Source of the DNA: Aquabacterium sp. A7-Y
Lineage (GTDB): Bacteria; Pseudomonadota; Gammaproteobacteria; Burkholderiales; Burkholderiaceae_C
Direction of reading: 5' to 3'
Length of the DNA stretch: 64,000 bases
NCBI RefSeq assembly: GCF_026153205.1
Contig: NZ_JAPFBW010000014.1
Span: 97,465-161,464 of the forward strand
Below, piece by piece: positions 50,017 to 63,956 of this stretch. Each line of letters opens with the position of its first letter. Within the stretch, counting starts at the first letter, position 1. The translations under genes were made by a program, and so were the position numbers. The notes below the pieces were generated by a model that worked only from the letters and a program-made list of their open reading frames with translations, was not told the DNA's origin and made no database searches.

Positions 50017-51681
50017 CTACCTTTCAATCTGCAGGCGGGGCTCGTCGACGCCGGTGGCGCGATTGAGCTGCATCAGCGTGACGGGGCCGGCCACACCGTC
50101 GGGCTTGAGGCCCTGGGCGACCTGGAAAGCGTGCACCCGGGCCTTCAGGGCGGCCTCGTCCAGGGCCCCGTCGCCGGGACGGGGGCCGCCCGGCAGCCGG
50201 CTCAGCCGCTCGCCCAGCCAGTCGGCGGAGGGGCCGGCCGGGCTGTCGCTGCCGCCATAGTTCGGCGGCGCCCGCCAATAGGTGGCGAACTCGCCCCGCC
50301 ACATGCGTGCCAGCGAAGCCAGCGACAAGGTCTGCGACACACCCCGCATGCGCAGCGTGGCCTTGTCTTCGCCCAGCGCGATGAGCAGGGCGTAGACGGT
50401 GCGCTCGTTCTCGTCGTGCAGGGTCAGGATGCCCGGGCGGCCCAGCTGGCGGATCAAGGCCAGCCCGCTGCTGCTCCTGAAACATTGCAGCTGCTGCCGG
50501 CGTGCCGTCTCGCAGGGGTTGTCATCGTTGTCCGGAATCTGCACCTGCCAGGCGCGGGCCAGCTCGCGCCAGGCCTCGTTCTCACTGCGGACGACGGGCG
50601 CCGCGGTGGCAGAGGCGGCGCCGGACGCCGCGACCGGCGCCGCCACGGCCGCTGGCACGACAGCTGGGCCCACCGGCTGCAGCACGGGTTGCACCGGGCC
50701 CGGCAAGGCCGCGGATGCCGTCGCCGCGACGGCGTCCCGCTTGCCCGGGACGACATCGATCGCCAAGGTGACCACGCCGGCCAGCGCAGCACCGGCCGCC
50801 AGGCCCGTTGCCAGCACCGCACCGCGGCCCCAGCGCAGCGGGCGCGGCAGCGTGTTTTCGACGCCTTCGAACACCTCGGCCCCGGCCTTGTCGACCATCT
50901 CGCGGTCCACCGTGGAGCGGCCCCTCGCGTAGGCGCCCAGCAAGGCACGGTTGCACAGCAGGTTGATGCGCCGCGGCACGCCGCGCGAGAGCTCGTGGAT
51001 GCGCTGCACCGCGCGGCGCTCGAAGGGCAGCGGACGGCTCATGCCGGCCACCGCCAGCCGGTGGCGGATGTATTGCGCGGTCTCGCTTTCCGACAAGGCG
51101 TCGAGGTGGTAGCGGGCGATCACGCGCTGCGCCAGTTGCTCCAGCCCCGGCTGCGACAACATGCTGCGCAGCTCGGGCTGGCCGATCAGGATGATCTGCA
51201 GCAGCTTGCGCTCGTTGGTCTCCAGGTTGGTCAAGAGGCGCAGCTGCTCCAGGACGTCGGCCGACAGGTTCTGCGCCTCGTCGATGATCAGGACGTTGTT
51301 CTGCCCCACCGCGTGGGTGCGCAGCAGGAAGTCGTTGAGCGCGTCGACACATTCCTTGACGGTGGCGGGCCCTGGCACGCCCTCCTCGCGCGGAATGCGG
51401 AACTCGTCGCACACCGACTGCATCAGCTCCTCGACCGTCAGCTTGGGGTTGAAGACGTAGGCCACATTGCAGCGCTTGGGAATGCGCTCCAGGAAACACC
51501 GGCAGACGGTGGTCTTGCCGGCCCCGATCTCGCCCGTCAGCAGCACGAAGCCGCCGCCGCCGCGCAGACCGTAGCGAAGGTGAGCCAGGGCTTCGCGGTG
51601 CCGGTCGCTCATGAACAGATAGCGCGGATCTGGCGCTATCGAAAAAGGCTCGCGCTGCAGGCCGAAGTGTTTCGCGTACAT
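50017..51681 (-). CDS. gspA: GspA-type ATPase of the general secretion pathway
   Basis: A 554-residue protein: AAA-type ATPase (about 1-270) opening YAKHFGLQREPFSIAPDPRYLF, with Walker A GEIGAGKTT near 50 and Walker B VLIIDEAQNL near 127; a membrane helix (about 290-315); an Ala/Pro linker; a domain of the C39-peptidase-like type (about 380-470); and a C-terminal peptidoglycan-binding fold ending VAGPVTLMQLNRATG. This is the ExeA/GspA layout that binds and opens the cell wall for secretin assembly. Start chosen at the family's YAKHFGL; a longer frame has no conserved sequence. Confidence 0.92.
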   Translation of the reverse strand: MYAKHFGLQREPFSIAPDPRYLFMSDRHREALAHLRYGLRGGGGFVLLTGEIGAGKTTVCRCFLERIPKRCNVAYVFNPKLTVEELMQSVCDEFRIPREEGVPGPATVKECVDALNDFLLRTHAVGQNNVLIIDEAQNLSADVLEQLRLLTNLETNERKLLQIILIGQPELRSMLSQPGLEQLAQRVIARYHLDALSESETAQYIRHRLAVAGMSRPLPFERRAVQRIHELSRGVPRRINLLCNRALLGAYARGRSTVDREMVDKAGAEVFEGVENTLPRPLRWGRGAVLATGLAAGAALAGVVTLAIDVVPGKRDAVAATASAALPGPVQPVLQPVGPAVVPAAVAAPVAASGAASATAAPVVRSENEAWRELARAWQVQIPDNDDNPCETARRQQLQCFRSSSGLALIRQLGRPGILTLHDENERTVYALLIALGEDKATLRMRGVSQTLSLASLARMWRGEFATYWRAPPNYGGSDSPAGPSADWLGERLSRLPGGPRPGDGALDEAALKARVHAFQVAQGLKPDGVAGPVTLMQLNRATGVDEPRLQIER

Positions 51682-51954
51682 GGTGCAGAGGATAGTGGCA
51701 CGGGGCGCACGCCGCGTGTCCGGCGCGTCAAGCGGCCGGCGTTCTCGGGAAGCGGCGTGCAGCGAGCAGGCCGGCAAAAAAAGCCGGCGCAGGCCGCCGT
51801 GCGCCGCAGCCCGGCGGTCATTCTGCAGGACGCCGCCCACGGCCGTGCCGGCACCCGGGTTTTATTCGTGCGGGCGGGCTCCGTTTTTTTGCCGCAAGCT
51901 CCCCTGGCGGCAGCAGCCGGCGCCCGGACGGGCGCGCCAGCCCGACGCAGGCGA

Positions 51955-52140
51955 CTACAGCCGCCGCGTGGTCTCGCGCACCACCAGCCGTGGCGCCGGC
52001 GCCACGAGTGCAGCCGGCACGCCTTCGATCAGCGACAGCAGCGCGGTCGCGGCCGCCTGGCCCCTCTCGAACAACGGCTGCCGCACCGTGGTCAGCGGCG
52101 GCGTGGCGAGCTGATGGCCGGTGCAGATCAGCGGCACCTG
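51955..52140 (-). pseudogene. C-terminal remnant of a LacI-family regulator
   Basis: About 62 codons that match the end of LacI-type regulators: ATPPLTTVRQP, then a helix RGQAAATALLSLIEG and the ending APRLVVRETTRR. The DNA-binding domain and most of the sugar-binding domain are missing; upstream sequence in the frame has no LacI similarity, and no start codon with an SD is near. Two sequences that look like its operators remain, at 52189 and 52378, in front of the glycoside hydrolase genes. Confidence 0.72.
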
Positions 52141-52188
52141 GCGCGCTGCGTTCCGCAGTTCGGCCTCGCCTCTACGAACTCGGAATAC

Positions 52189-52202
52189 TGCAAACGTTAT
52201 CA
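52189..52202. promoter_or_regulatory. LacI-type operator 1
   Basis: TGCAAACGTTATCA matches the perfect operator at 52378 in 12 of 14 positions and keeps the central AACGTT. It is just upstream of the LacI remnant. Confidence 0.55.
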
Positions 52203-52377
52203 TTTGTGTGACCAGAAGAAACCACACCGCCAGGCGGCAGCGAGCGGACCGGCCCTTCGTGCGCCCCCTCTTCCCAAGCCCAGCTTGACGTACTTTCCCG
52301 TAACCGGCGCTCGAAGGACGAGAAGGCCGCTTGTCCGGCTCTTGCTCGTCGTTACCGGCCTCCGCTTCCTCCCGATT

Positions 52378-52391
52378 TGAAAACGTTTTCA
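52378..52391. promoter_or_regulatory. LacI-type operator 2 in front of the GH3 gene
   Basis: TGAAAACGTTTTCA is a perfect 14-bp palindrome with the central CG typical of LacI/GalR-family sites, 79 bases before the GH3 ATG. Distance to operator 1 is 189 bases centre to centre, close to 18 helical turns, so looping is possible. Confidence 0.7.
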
Positions 52392-52469
52392 CTGTTCCTA
52401 TGCTTCGCCCGCCTGTCGTGGTGCAGGTGGCCCACGGCTGCGGCAGATCACATTCGGAGGAAGACAGAC

Positions 52470-55154
<2,685 letters not shown>

Positions 55155-55342
55155 CGAACGGCCGGCTGCGCCATCCCGGCGCGACCTGCCGGCGGACGTC
55201 CCCGATGCACACTCGGTCGCTCCTCGGAGGCCGCTGCAGCGTCATGACGGGACGCCCATCGGCAGGGCCGCGCCCGCTTCCGAACGGCGTCGACCGCGCC
55301 GACCCGCCGGCAGGCGCCGGCACACCCCCCCAAGGAGACACC

Positions 55343-57115
<1,773 letters not shown>

Positions 57116-57118
57116 AGC

Positions 57119-57147
57119 GAGCGGGCCCGAAACGCCGGGCCCCGCTC
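57119..57147. terminator. Convergent hairpin between GH5 and sensor kinase genes
   Basis: GAGCGGG-CCCG (57119-57129) pairs with CGGG-C-CCCGCTC (57136-57147), with one bulged C and a six-base loop. It fills the 30-base gap and reaches the kinase stop codon. No T-run. Confidence 0.5.
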
Positions 57148-59872
57148 AGCCGGTCTTGCACGCCGAAGCCTTGGCCCTCGCCCGGCGGTCGACGACCGCC
57201 AGCAACTCGTCCAGCTGCACCGGTTTCGTCAGGTACTCGGCGAAGCCGGCGTCCCGCGCTGCTGCCACCTGGGAAGGCAGGGCATCGCCGGACAGACCGA
57301 TGCAGGGAACCGCCATGCATTCCGGGGTCGTCGCAAGACGTGAGCGGAGCTCGATCCCGTGCATGTCGCCCAGCTGCATGTCGATCAACATCAGGTCCGG
57401 CGGTGCGCGACGGGCCGTCTCCAAGGCTTCCGCACCGCTGCGGGCGACCCGGAGCTGCACCGACGGCCGCAAGGCGAGCATGCCTTCCACCAGCGCGATG
57501 TTGACCTCCTCGTCCTCGGCATACAGCACGCTGAGCGGCGCGTCGCACGGCGTCTCGGTCGTGCCCTCGGGTGTCGCCTTCGAGGCCGGCGCGGGCGGCA
57601 CGACACCCGGCCCGGCGCCGCCGGCCGCCGGCAGCCACAGCGTGAAGCGTGAGCCCAGGCCGATCTCGCTGACCACCTCGATGCGGCCTTCCATCATCTC
57701 GACCAGGCGGTGCGACAGGGCCAGACCCAGCCCGGTGCCGGGCACGTCGGAGCGCTGCGCTCCGAGTCGTTCGAAGGGCTGGAACAGCTTCGCGACCTGC
57801 TCCGGCCGCATGCCGATGCCGGTGTCCGCGACACCCAGGCCGACCTGGCGTCCGGAGGTCCGCGCTTCGATCGTCATCCGGCCACCGGGACGGTTGTACT
57901 TGATCGCATTGGTCATCAGGTTCACGAGCACCTGCCGCAGCCGCACGGCATCGGCGAGGACCACGGCCGAAGACGCCGCCACACGATCGACCAGCTCCAC
58001 CTGGGCACGCTCCGCCTGCCCCTGCACCATCTCGAGCGCCTCGCGCACGGCCGCCGCCACGGCGACCGGTTCACGTGCGATGCGCACCCGGCCGCACTCC
58101 ACCGCCGCGAAGTCGAGCAAATCCGTGACCATGGCCATCAGGTGCAGGCCGGCCCGGTGGATCTGCCGGACCCGTTCGAGCTGTTGTGGCGCCAGGCGGT
58201 CCGGCGCGTCGCGCTCCAGCAGCTGGGAGAAGCCGAGGATGGCATTCAGCGGCGTGCGCAGCTCGTGGCTCATGCGGGCCACGAACTCGTCCTTGGCCGC
58301 CGCCAGGCGCTGCGCCGTCTGCGCCGCCACCCGGGCCTCTTCCGCCTGCTTGCGTTCGCTGATGTCGAGGTTGGTGCCGGTCATGCGCAAGGCCTGGCCG
58401 TCGATGTCGCGCACCACCGCGCGGCCGCGGTCCAGCACCCAGAGCCAGCCCCCCTCCTTGCGCAGCGCCCGGTATTCGGCCGAATAGGTCGGCAGCCGCC
58501 CGGACAGATGGCCCTCCAGCGCCTCAAGCACCGCCTCCCGGTCTTCGGGATGGATGAGGTCCTTCCACCAGCCGGCCTCCGGCCGGGCCTCTGCGACGCT
58601 GTAGCCGCGCATCGACAGCCAGCGCGGGTTCCACACCATCTCGCCGGTTTCGATGTTCCAGTCCCACCAGCCCAGGTCGGCCCCGGCGAGCGCAAGTTCG
58701 AGGCGCTGTTCGCTGGTTTTCAGCGACGCGTTGACGAGCGCCAGCTCCGCGGTGCGCTCCCTCACCCGGGACTCGAGCCGCTGGCGGGCTGCCGTCTGCA
58801 CCCGCGCGAGCTGGAACGCCAGCAGGCTGACCAGCGCACCGAAAACCAGCACCAGCACCGGCGTGTGGCGGTTGCTGCCCAGGCCGGCGCCCGGGCGGTC
58901 GCGGAACTCGAAGCGCCAGAGCCGGCCCCCGAGCGCGACATCGACGGCATGCGTGCGGCGTGGTGAGGAGGCCACGGGCCCGTCGCGGCGGGCCGTGGTG
59001 TCGTAGAGCAGATTGAGCTGTGAAGGCGGGCTTGCTGCCTGGTCCAGCCAGCCCAGGTCGTGCAGGCGGAAGTCCAGGTGCTCCAGCAAGTCCTGCCGAA
59101 CCAGGGTGGTGATGAAGTCGTCCATCCGCAAGGCCACGGCGGCCATGCCGAACAGCGCCGCGCGCCGCTGCTCGGGCGTGTTCAGCGGCATGCCGGCCCG
59201 ATAGAGCGGCTCCCTCAGAACGTAGCCGACCGAGGCGGCCCCCTGGACCAGGCGCAAGGGGCCGGAGCCGGTCACCTCCCCGCGGTCACGCGCCCGCTCG
59301 AAGGCTTCACGTCGTTCGGGCGTGTGCGCCGCATCGAAGCCGAAAGCCGCTTCGTTGCCGGCCATCGGCTCCACGTAGCGGGTCACGTAGTAGTCGGCGC
59401 GCCGGCCCGGCGGCTCGATCGTGAAGTTCGGACGACCGGCGGCGCCGACACTGCGATCGGCACGCACCGAGGCTTCGAACGCCGCTTTTTGCGTGTCCGG
59501 CACATACACCAGGAACTGCAGCGACAGGAAGCCCGGGTAGCGACGCGGCAGATCGAGGTGCTCGTAGTAGTCCCGGAACTCGCGCGCCGTGACCGACTCG
59601 GACGCCGCGAACAAGGCCCGCATGCCGTGCAGCACCTCGGCCCAGCGCCCGGTGCGCCGCTCGGTGATGCCGGCCACGATGGCCGCCCGGTCCTCGAGGG
59701 CCCGCTGGGCCTCGGCATCGCTCCAGCGCGATGCGAACCGCCAGGCGGCCGCGGTGAGCAGCAAGCCGAGCGCGAGCACCGCCCATGGCAGCGAGCGGCG
59801 GAGGAGGCTCGGCGTTTCGATGGCGGGGAAGCCCTGCGACAGGGGGGCTTGCTCACGTTCCTGGGACTGCAT
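57146..59872 (-). CDS. Hybrid sensor histidine kinase with CHASE1 domain
   Basis: A 908-residue membrane kinase. Membrane helix at 28-46, a periplasmic CHASE1 sensor (about 75-310; GFLSLQFLVYVP and VTRYVEPM), a second helix (about 335-355), coil, a PAS domain (about 390-510, WWDWNIETGEMVWNPRW), phosphoacceptor His536 in RMSHELRTPLNAILGF, ATPase domain with GTGLGLALSHRLVE, and a receiver with Asp831 in LMLIDMQLGDMHG. CHASE1 often senses small molecules; the ligand is unknown. It converges on the GH5 gene and has no adjacent response regulator. Confidence 0.9.
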   Translation of the reverse strand: MQSQEREQAPLSQGFPAIETPSLLRRSLPWAVLALGLLLTAAAWRFASRWSDAEAQRALEDRAAIVAGITERRTGRWAEVLHGMRALFAASESVTAREFRDYYEHLDLPRRYPGFLSLQFLVYVPDTQKAAFEASVRADRSVGAAGRPNFTIEPPGRRADYYVTRYVEPMAGNEAAFGFDAAHTPERREAFERARDRGEVTGSGPLRLVQGAASVGYVLREPLYRAGMPLNTPEQRRAALFGMAAVALRMDDFITTLVRQDLLEHLDFRLHDLGWLDQAASPPSQLNLLYDTTARRDGPVASSPRRTHAVDVALGGRLWRFEFRDRPGAGLGSNRHTPVLVLVFGALVSLLAFQLARVQTAARQRLESRVRERTAELALVNASLKTSEQRLELALAGADLGWWDWNIETGEMVWNPRWLSMRGYSVAEARPEAGWWKDLIHPEDREAVLEALEGHLSGRLPTYSAEYRALRKEGGWLWVLDRGRAVVRDIDGQALRMTGTNLDISERKQAEEARVAAQTAQRLAAAKDEFVARMSHELRTPLNAILGFSQLLERDAPDRLAPQQLERVRQIHRAGLHLMAMVTDLLDFAAVECGRVRIAREPVAVAAAVREALEMVQGQAERAQVELVDRVAASSAVVLADAVRLRQVLVNLMTNAIKYNRPGGRMTIEARTSGRQVGLGVADTGIGMRPEQVAKLFQPFERLGAQRSDVPGTGLGLALSHRLVEMMEGRIEVVSEIGLGSRFTLWLPAAGGAGPGVVPPAPASKATPEGTTETPCDAPLSVLYAEDEEVNIALVEGMLALRPSVQLRVARSGAEALETARRAPPDLMLIDMQLGDMHGIELRSRLATTPECMAVPCIGLSGDALPSQVAAARDAGFAEYLTKPVQLDELLAVVDRRARAKASACKTG

Positions 59873-60018
59873 GGACGCAGAGGTGAAGCGGCGGGCTGCC
59901 TACCCTACCACTGGCGCCCGGCACGAAGAAGTGGGCAGCCTGCGGCGGAAAGGCCCGACCGGCCGGCCACGGCCGGCCCTAAGATGGACCCCCCACACCA
60001 AAACACACGGAGGGGCTC

Positions 60019-60903
60019 ATGGATCCGAACCATCCACTGGTGCAGAGCGTCGCACTGCCGTTCGCCGTCGCGCTCGCTGCAGCGGGCGGGCTGAAAGCAG
60101 CGCTGCCCGGCACCGGCCCCTCCCGCTGGCCCGGCGCCGCGCTCGGGCTGGCCCTGCTGGTGTCGGTCGCCTGGCTGCTCGGCTGGTCGCGCAACCCCGC
60201 CACGCTGGTCGAGAAACTGCCCTGGCTGCTGGCTGCGGCCCTGCTTGCAGGCCTGCTGCTGGATGGGCTGAAGGCGCCCGGAGCGGCCGCCATGGGTGTC
60301 GCCGCGCTGCTGTGGGGTGGCGCCCTCGTGTGGATGCGCGGGCCGTCGCTCGGCTTGGGCCTGGCGGCCTGGGTGCTGGGCCTGCTGGTGCTGATGGCGC
60401 TGGCCGCCGCGGCCCGCGATGCCAGCTGTGCGGCGCCGGGGGAGACCACGGCCCCGGCCGGCGCGCTCGCGATGGTGGTGGTGGCCTCGCTGGGCGTCGC
60501 GGCGCTCGCGATGGCGCGCGACTCGCTGGTGCTGTTCCAGCTGGGCGTGCTGCTGGCTGCCGCGAGCGGCGGCCTGGCACTCTGGTTGTGGCCCAAGCAG
60601 CGCCTCGGCCTGGGCGCGTCGGCCCTGCTACCGGCCGGCCTCGCCTGGCTCGCGCTGGCCTGGGCGCTGCTCGTGCTGACCGCCGCGCCGCCTTGGGTGC
60701 TGGGTGTCCTCACGGCCGGCTTCGCGGCCGCAGCGCTGGTGCGGCGCCTGCGTCTGCCTGGCCCCCGGGCGGTGGTGGCACCGCTGGCGACAGCCGCGCT
60801 CGCCGCCCTGTGCGCCGGTGCCGCCGTGCTGCTGATGCCTGCAGCCGCCGGCCCGGCAGCCCCGGCCGGCGGCGACGACGCCTATTACCAGCCTGCCTGG
60901 TGA
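60019..60903 (+). CDS. Multi-helix membrane protein, unknown function
   Basis: A 294-residue very hydrophobic protein rich in Ala and Leu with about nine to ten membrane segments, for example ALGLALLVSVAWLLGW and LAALCAGAAVLLMP. I recognise no transporter motif. The end GGDDAYYQPAW is hydrophilic and contains the pattern of a short metal-binding tail only by chance. It lies 14 bases before the creatininase-family gene and could be its transport partner; that is guesswork. Confidence 0.65.
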   Translation: MDPNHPLVQSVALPFAVALAAAGGLKAALPGTGPSRWPGAALGLALLVSVAWLLGWSRNPATLVEKLPWLLAAALLAGLLLDGLKAPGAAAMGVAALLWGGALVWMRGPSLGLGLAAWVLGLLVLMALAAAARDASCAAPGETTAPAGALAMVVVASLGVAALAMARDSLVLFQLGVLLAAASGGLALWLWPKQRLGLGASALLPAGLAWLALAWALLVLTAAPPWVLGVLTAGFAAAALVRRLRLPGPRAVVAPLATAALAALCAGAAVLLMPAAAGPAAPAGGDDAYYQPAW

Positions 60904-60917
60904 GCGGCGGCCCGGCC

Positions 60918-61751
60918 ATGGCGCGCTCTACCGGACCAGCCGACGCACTGCCCTGCGGACATTGGCAGGACTTCAGCACCCGCGACTTCGCGCGTGTCGA
61001 CCCGGAGCGTTCGGTGGCGCTGCTGCCGGTGGCCGCGATCGAGCAGCACGGGCCCCATCTGCCGCTGGGCACCGATGCGCTGATCAACGAAGGGGTGGTG
61101 CGTGCCGCGCTGCCCCGGTTGCCGGCCGGCTCCTCCGTGCTGGTGCTGCCCGCGCTGGTGGTGGGCGACAGCCTCGAGCACTCGGCCTTTCCCGGCACGC
61201 TGAACGCCGACCTGCCGGCCTTGATGGGTCTGTGGCTCTCGGTGGGGGCCAGCGTCGTCCGCGCCGGGGTGCGCAAGCTCGTGATCTTCAACAGCCACGG
61301 CGGGCAGCGCGCGCTGGTCGACCAGGTGGCGCTCCGTCTGCGGGTGGCTCACTCGATGCTGGTGGTGCGCGCCCACAGCTTCCGGCTCGGGCTGCCCCCG
61401 GGTTTGTTCGAGATCGACGAACTGGCCCACGGCCTGCACGGCGGCGCGGTCGAGACCTCGATGCTGCTGCACCTGAGGCCCGATCTCGTGCACACCGACA
61501 GGCTGGCCGACTTCCCCTCACTCGGGCGCCGGCTCGCCGAACACGGCGGGCTGCTCGGCGTCGAGCAGCCAGTCGGGCTGGGCTGGATGGCGCAAGACCT
61601 GCATCCGGGCGGCGCCTGCGGCAACGCCGCCGCGGCCACCGCCGAGAAGGGCGCGCGGGTGGTCGAGCACCTCGCCGACCAGCTGGTGCAGCTGCTCGGC
61701 GAGGTGGCCCGGCTGCCGCTGGCGACCCTGCGGGACGCCGCCGGGCCCTGA
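60918..61751 (+). CDS. Creatininase-family amidohydrolase
   Basis: A 277-residue enzyme of the creatininase fold. Metal residues are visible: Glu42 and His44 in AIEQHGPHLPLGTD, Asp53, the NSHGGQ segment near 125 and the Glu of HGGAVETSM. True creatininases share these, but so do ArfB (a deformylase in archaeal riboflavin/F420 synthesis) and mycofactocin peptidases. The neighbour is a RibA-like GTP cyclohydrolase on the other strand, and next comes a RibD-type reductase, which makes a pyrimidine-derived pathway more likely than creatinine use. No creatine genes are seen. Confidence 0.82.
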   Translation: MARSTGPADALPCGHWQDFSTRDFARVDPERSVALLPVAAIEQHGPHLPLGTDALINEGVVRAALPRLPAGSSVLVLPALVVGDSLEHSAFPGTLNADLPALMGLWLSVGASVVRAGVRKLVIFNSHGGQRALVDQVALRLRVAHSMLVVRAHSFRLGLPPGLFEIDELAHGLHGGAVETSMLLHLRPDLVHTDRLADFPSLGRRLAEHGGLLGVEQPVGLGWMAQDLHPGGACGNAAAATAEKGARVVEHLADQLVQLLGEVARLPLATLRDAAGP

Positions 61752-61757
61752 GCCGCC

Positions 61758-62930
61758 TTATTCCTGCTCTTCGCCGCGCAGGTGGCCGGCACGCTCGCGT
61801 TTGGTGTCGATGTAGCGTGCGTTGTGCGGGTTGACGGGTGCGATCAGCGGGATGCGATCCACCACGTCGATGCCGCCGCTGCGGATGGCTTCGATCTTTT
61901 TCGGGTTGTTGGTCATCAGCCGGATGCGCTGGATACCGAGCGACTTCAGCATCGCGACGGCCGACTGGAAATCGCGCTCGTCGGAGCGAAATCCGAGGTA
62001 ACGGTCCGCATCAATGGTGTCCAAGCCCGCATCCTGGAGCCGGTAGGCGCGCAGCTTGTTGCCAAGCCCGGTGCCGCGGCCCTCCTGCGCCAGGTAAAGC
62101 AGCACCCCGCCGGTCTCGGCCAGCCGTTCGATGGCGTCGCGGAGCTGGTCGCCGCAGTCGCAGCGCAGGCTGCCAAGCAGGTCGCCGGTGAGGCAGGACG
62201 AGTGCAGGCGCACCGGCACCGGCTGGGCCAGGTCGGGCCGTCCGACCACGATGGCGACGTGCTCGGCGTCACCGTGCGATTCGCGGAACAGCACCAGGGT
62301 GCAGTCCTCATGCGCGGCGATCGGCACCCGGGCATCGCTGACACGGCGCAGCCGCAGGTGGGCGTCGCGCTGCACCCGCACGATGTCCGAGGTGGACACC
62401 TGCAGCAGGTGGGCTGCCTCCAGCGTGCCCGGCAGCAGCGAAGGCGGCTCGGCGACCAGCAGTGCCGGCGTCAGGCGGCCGCGCTTGGCCAGGCTCAGCG
62501 CGGCCTGCATCGCCGGCGTGGCGTCGGAGGCGCCGGCCGCCTCGGGATGCAGCTTTTCGTGCAGCAGCTCCGGCGCCACCTGGCCCGGCAGCACCGCGCC
62601 CAGCTGCTGCAGCGCCTCGACCGTGATGCCGGCCGGCAGCGGCAGCGCCCGCGCCGCGCCGGCCTGCGGCAGCGCGATGGCCTGGCAGCGCTCGGCGGTC
62701 AGCAGCAGGCGCAGCGGCCCGCCCAGCGAGGTGAACCATTTGAGCCGGTTGGGGGTCAGCGTCTCGACCGCCGCGACCAGCAGCAGCGGCGCCGCGCCCT
62801 GCGGATCGAGGACCGCCAGCGCCCGGCCGTGCTTGAGTTCGGTCTGTGCCCGGTCCACCCGGATGGCGGCCAGTTCGTCGTCGGAGTGCAGCGCAGCGGA
62901 GTCCGGAAGCTGAAAGGATCGATCGTTCAT
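61758..62930 (-). CDS. ribA: GTP cyclohydrolase II with degenerate RibB-like N-terminal domain
   Basis: A 390-residue protein. The C-terminal half (about 190-390) is an intact RibA: Zn cysteines in HSSCLTGDLLGSLRCDCGDQ, then YLAQEGRGTGLGNKLRAY and LMTNNPKK. The N-terminal half follows the RibB (DHBP synthase) outline, but the acidic catalytic stretch DDEDRENEGD is replaced by DPQGAAPLLLV, and the GHxxPL-type loop is lost. Only GTP cyclohydrolase activity is likely. It converges on the creatininase gene and is divergent from the reductase gene. Such a protein is often a second RibA beside the main riboflavin operon, which is not in this window. Confidence 0.85.
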   Translation of the reverse strand: MNDRSFQLPDSAALHSDDELAAIRVDRAQTELKHGRALAVLDPQGAAPLLLVAAVETLTPNRLKWFTSLGGPLRLLLTAERCQAIALPQAGAARALPLPAGITVEALQQLGAVLPGQVAPELLHEKLHPEAAGASDATPAMQAALSLAKRGRLTPALLVAEPPSLLPGTLEAAHLLQVSTSDIVRVQRDAHLRLRRVSDARVPIAAHEDCTLVLFRESHGDAEHVAIVVGRPDLAQPVPVRLHSSCLTGDLLGSLRCDCGDQLRDAIERLAETGGVLLYLAQEGRGTGLGNKLRAYRLQDAGLDTIDADRYLGFRSDERDFQSAVAMLKSLGIQRIRLMTNNPKKIEAIRSGGIDVVDRIPLIAPVNPHNARYIDTKRERAGHLRGEEQE

Positions 62931-63094
62931 AGGCTGCTAGCATAAAGGCCCGGCGCCCCGGTTGCAGCGCGCGGCCCTTGCCGCCCGCCCGGCCGCCGGG
63001 TCACGGCGGCCTCCAAGACGTCCGGGCCGCTGCCCTGCCACCGTCTTCCACGGAGCCCGGACCGCTCTTGAACCCGCCCTCCTCCCGCCCCGGC

Positions 63095-63934
63095 ATGGCG
63101 ACCCTCTGGCCCCTCTGCCTGGACGCCGCCGGGCTGCGCCGCGTGAAGCCGCGTCCCGCCGCCTCGGCCGCCGGCGCCCTGGTGCGGCAGCCCGGCACCG
63201 GCTGGCAGCTGCAGGGCGACTGGGACCTGGCGGCGGCCGAACTGTTCGCGCTCTACAAGCCTTTGCTCGACTGGCAAGCCGGCGACCCGCCCTGCGTGCT
63301 GGGCCACCTGGGGCAAAGCCTGGACGGCTGTGTCGCGACGCACACCGGCGACTCCTGTTTCGTCACCGGCAGCGACAACCTGGTGCACTTGCACCGGCTG
63401 CGCGCCCTCAGCGACGCGGTCCTCGTCGGCGCCGGCACCGTCGCGGCCGACAACCCCCGCCTCACCACCCGCCGCGTTGCCGGCCCCCATCCGGTCCGGG
63501 TGGTGCTGGACCCCTCGCTGCGCGCTCCGCCCGAGGCGCGCGTCTTCACCGACGACGCGGCGCCCACCTTGCTGGTTTGCGACGCGCGCCTGGGCGCAGA
63601 GGCAGCGGCACGCCACGGCGCCGGGCGGGTCCTGGCGCTGCCCGGGCTGATGGGCGAAGACGGCGAGCTCGCGCTGGCCGCCGTGGTCGGGGCCCTGCAC
63701 GAGCGCGGGCTGTCGGTGCTGTTTGTCGAGGGCGGCGGGGTGACGATCTCGCGCTTCCTCACCCAAGGCCTGCTCGATCGCCTGCACCTCGCGGTGGCGC
63801 CGGTGCTGATCGGCTCCGGGCGTCCCGGCGTGCAGCCGCCGACCGCCACCTGGATGAAGCAGGCGCTGCGCCCGCCCTGCCGCATCGTGCGCATGGGCCC
63901 CGATGTGCTCTGGGACCTGAACCTGCGCGATTGA
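63095..63934 (+). CDS. Stand-alone RibD-type reductase (dihydrofolate-reductase fold)
   Basis: A 279-residue protein whose C-terminal 200 residues are the RibD reductase domain: LGQSLDGCVAT near 85-95, LVGAGTVAADNPRLTTR, and VEGGGVTISRFL. NADPH would reduce the ribosylamino sugar of a diaminopyrimidine. The N-terminal 75 residues do not form a deaminase: there is no HAE or PCxxxxC motif. The start is not certain: ATG at 63095 has no SD and a TTG nine codons up is possible. It is divergent from the RibA-like gene, with 164 bases between. Confidence 0.82.
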   Translation: MATLWPLCLDAAGLRRVKPRPAASAAGALVRQPGTGWQLQGDWDLAAAELFALYKPLLDWQAGDPPCVLGHLGQSLDGCVATHTGDSCFVTGSDNLVHLHRLRALSDAVLVGAGTVAADNPRLTTRRVAGPHPVRVVLDPSLRAPPEARVFTDDAAPTLLVCDARLGAEAAARHGAGRVLALPGLMGEDGELALAAVVGALHERGLSVLFVEGGGVTISRFLTQGLLDRLHLAVAPVLIGSGRPGVQPPTATWMKQALRPPCRIVRMGPDVLWDLNLRD

Positions 63935-63956
63935 AGGCGCCGAAAGCTGCCGCATC

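Noticed and set aside
60918..61751. Creatinine degradation role
   Set aside because: No creatinase, sarcosine oxidase or transporter nearby; only the fold is shared.
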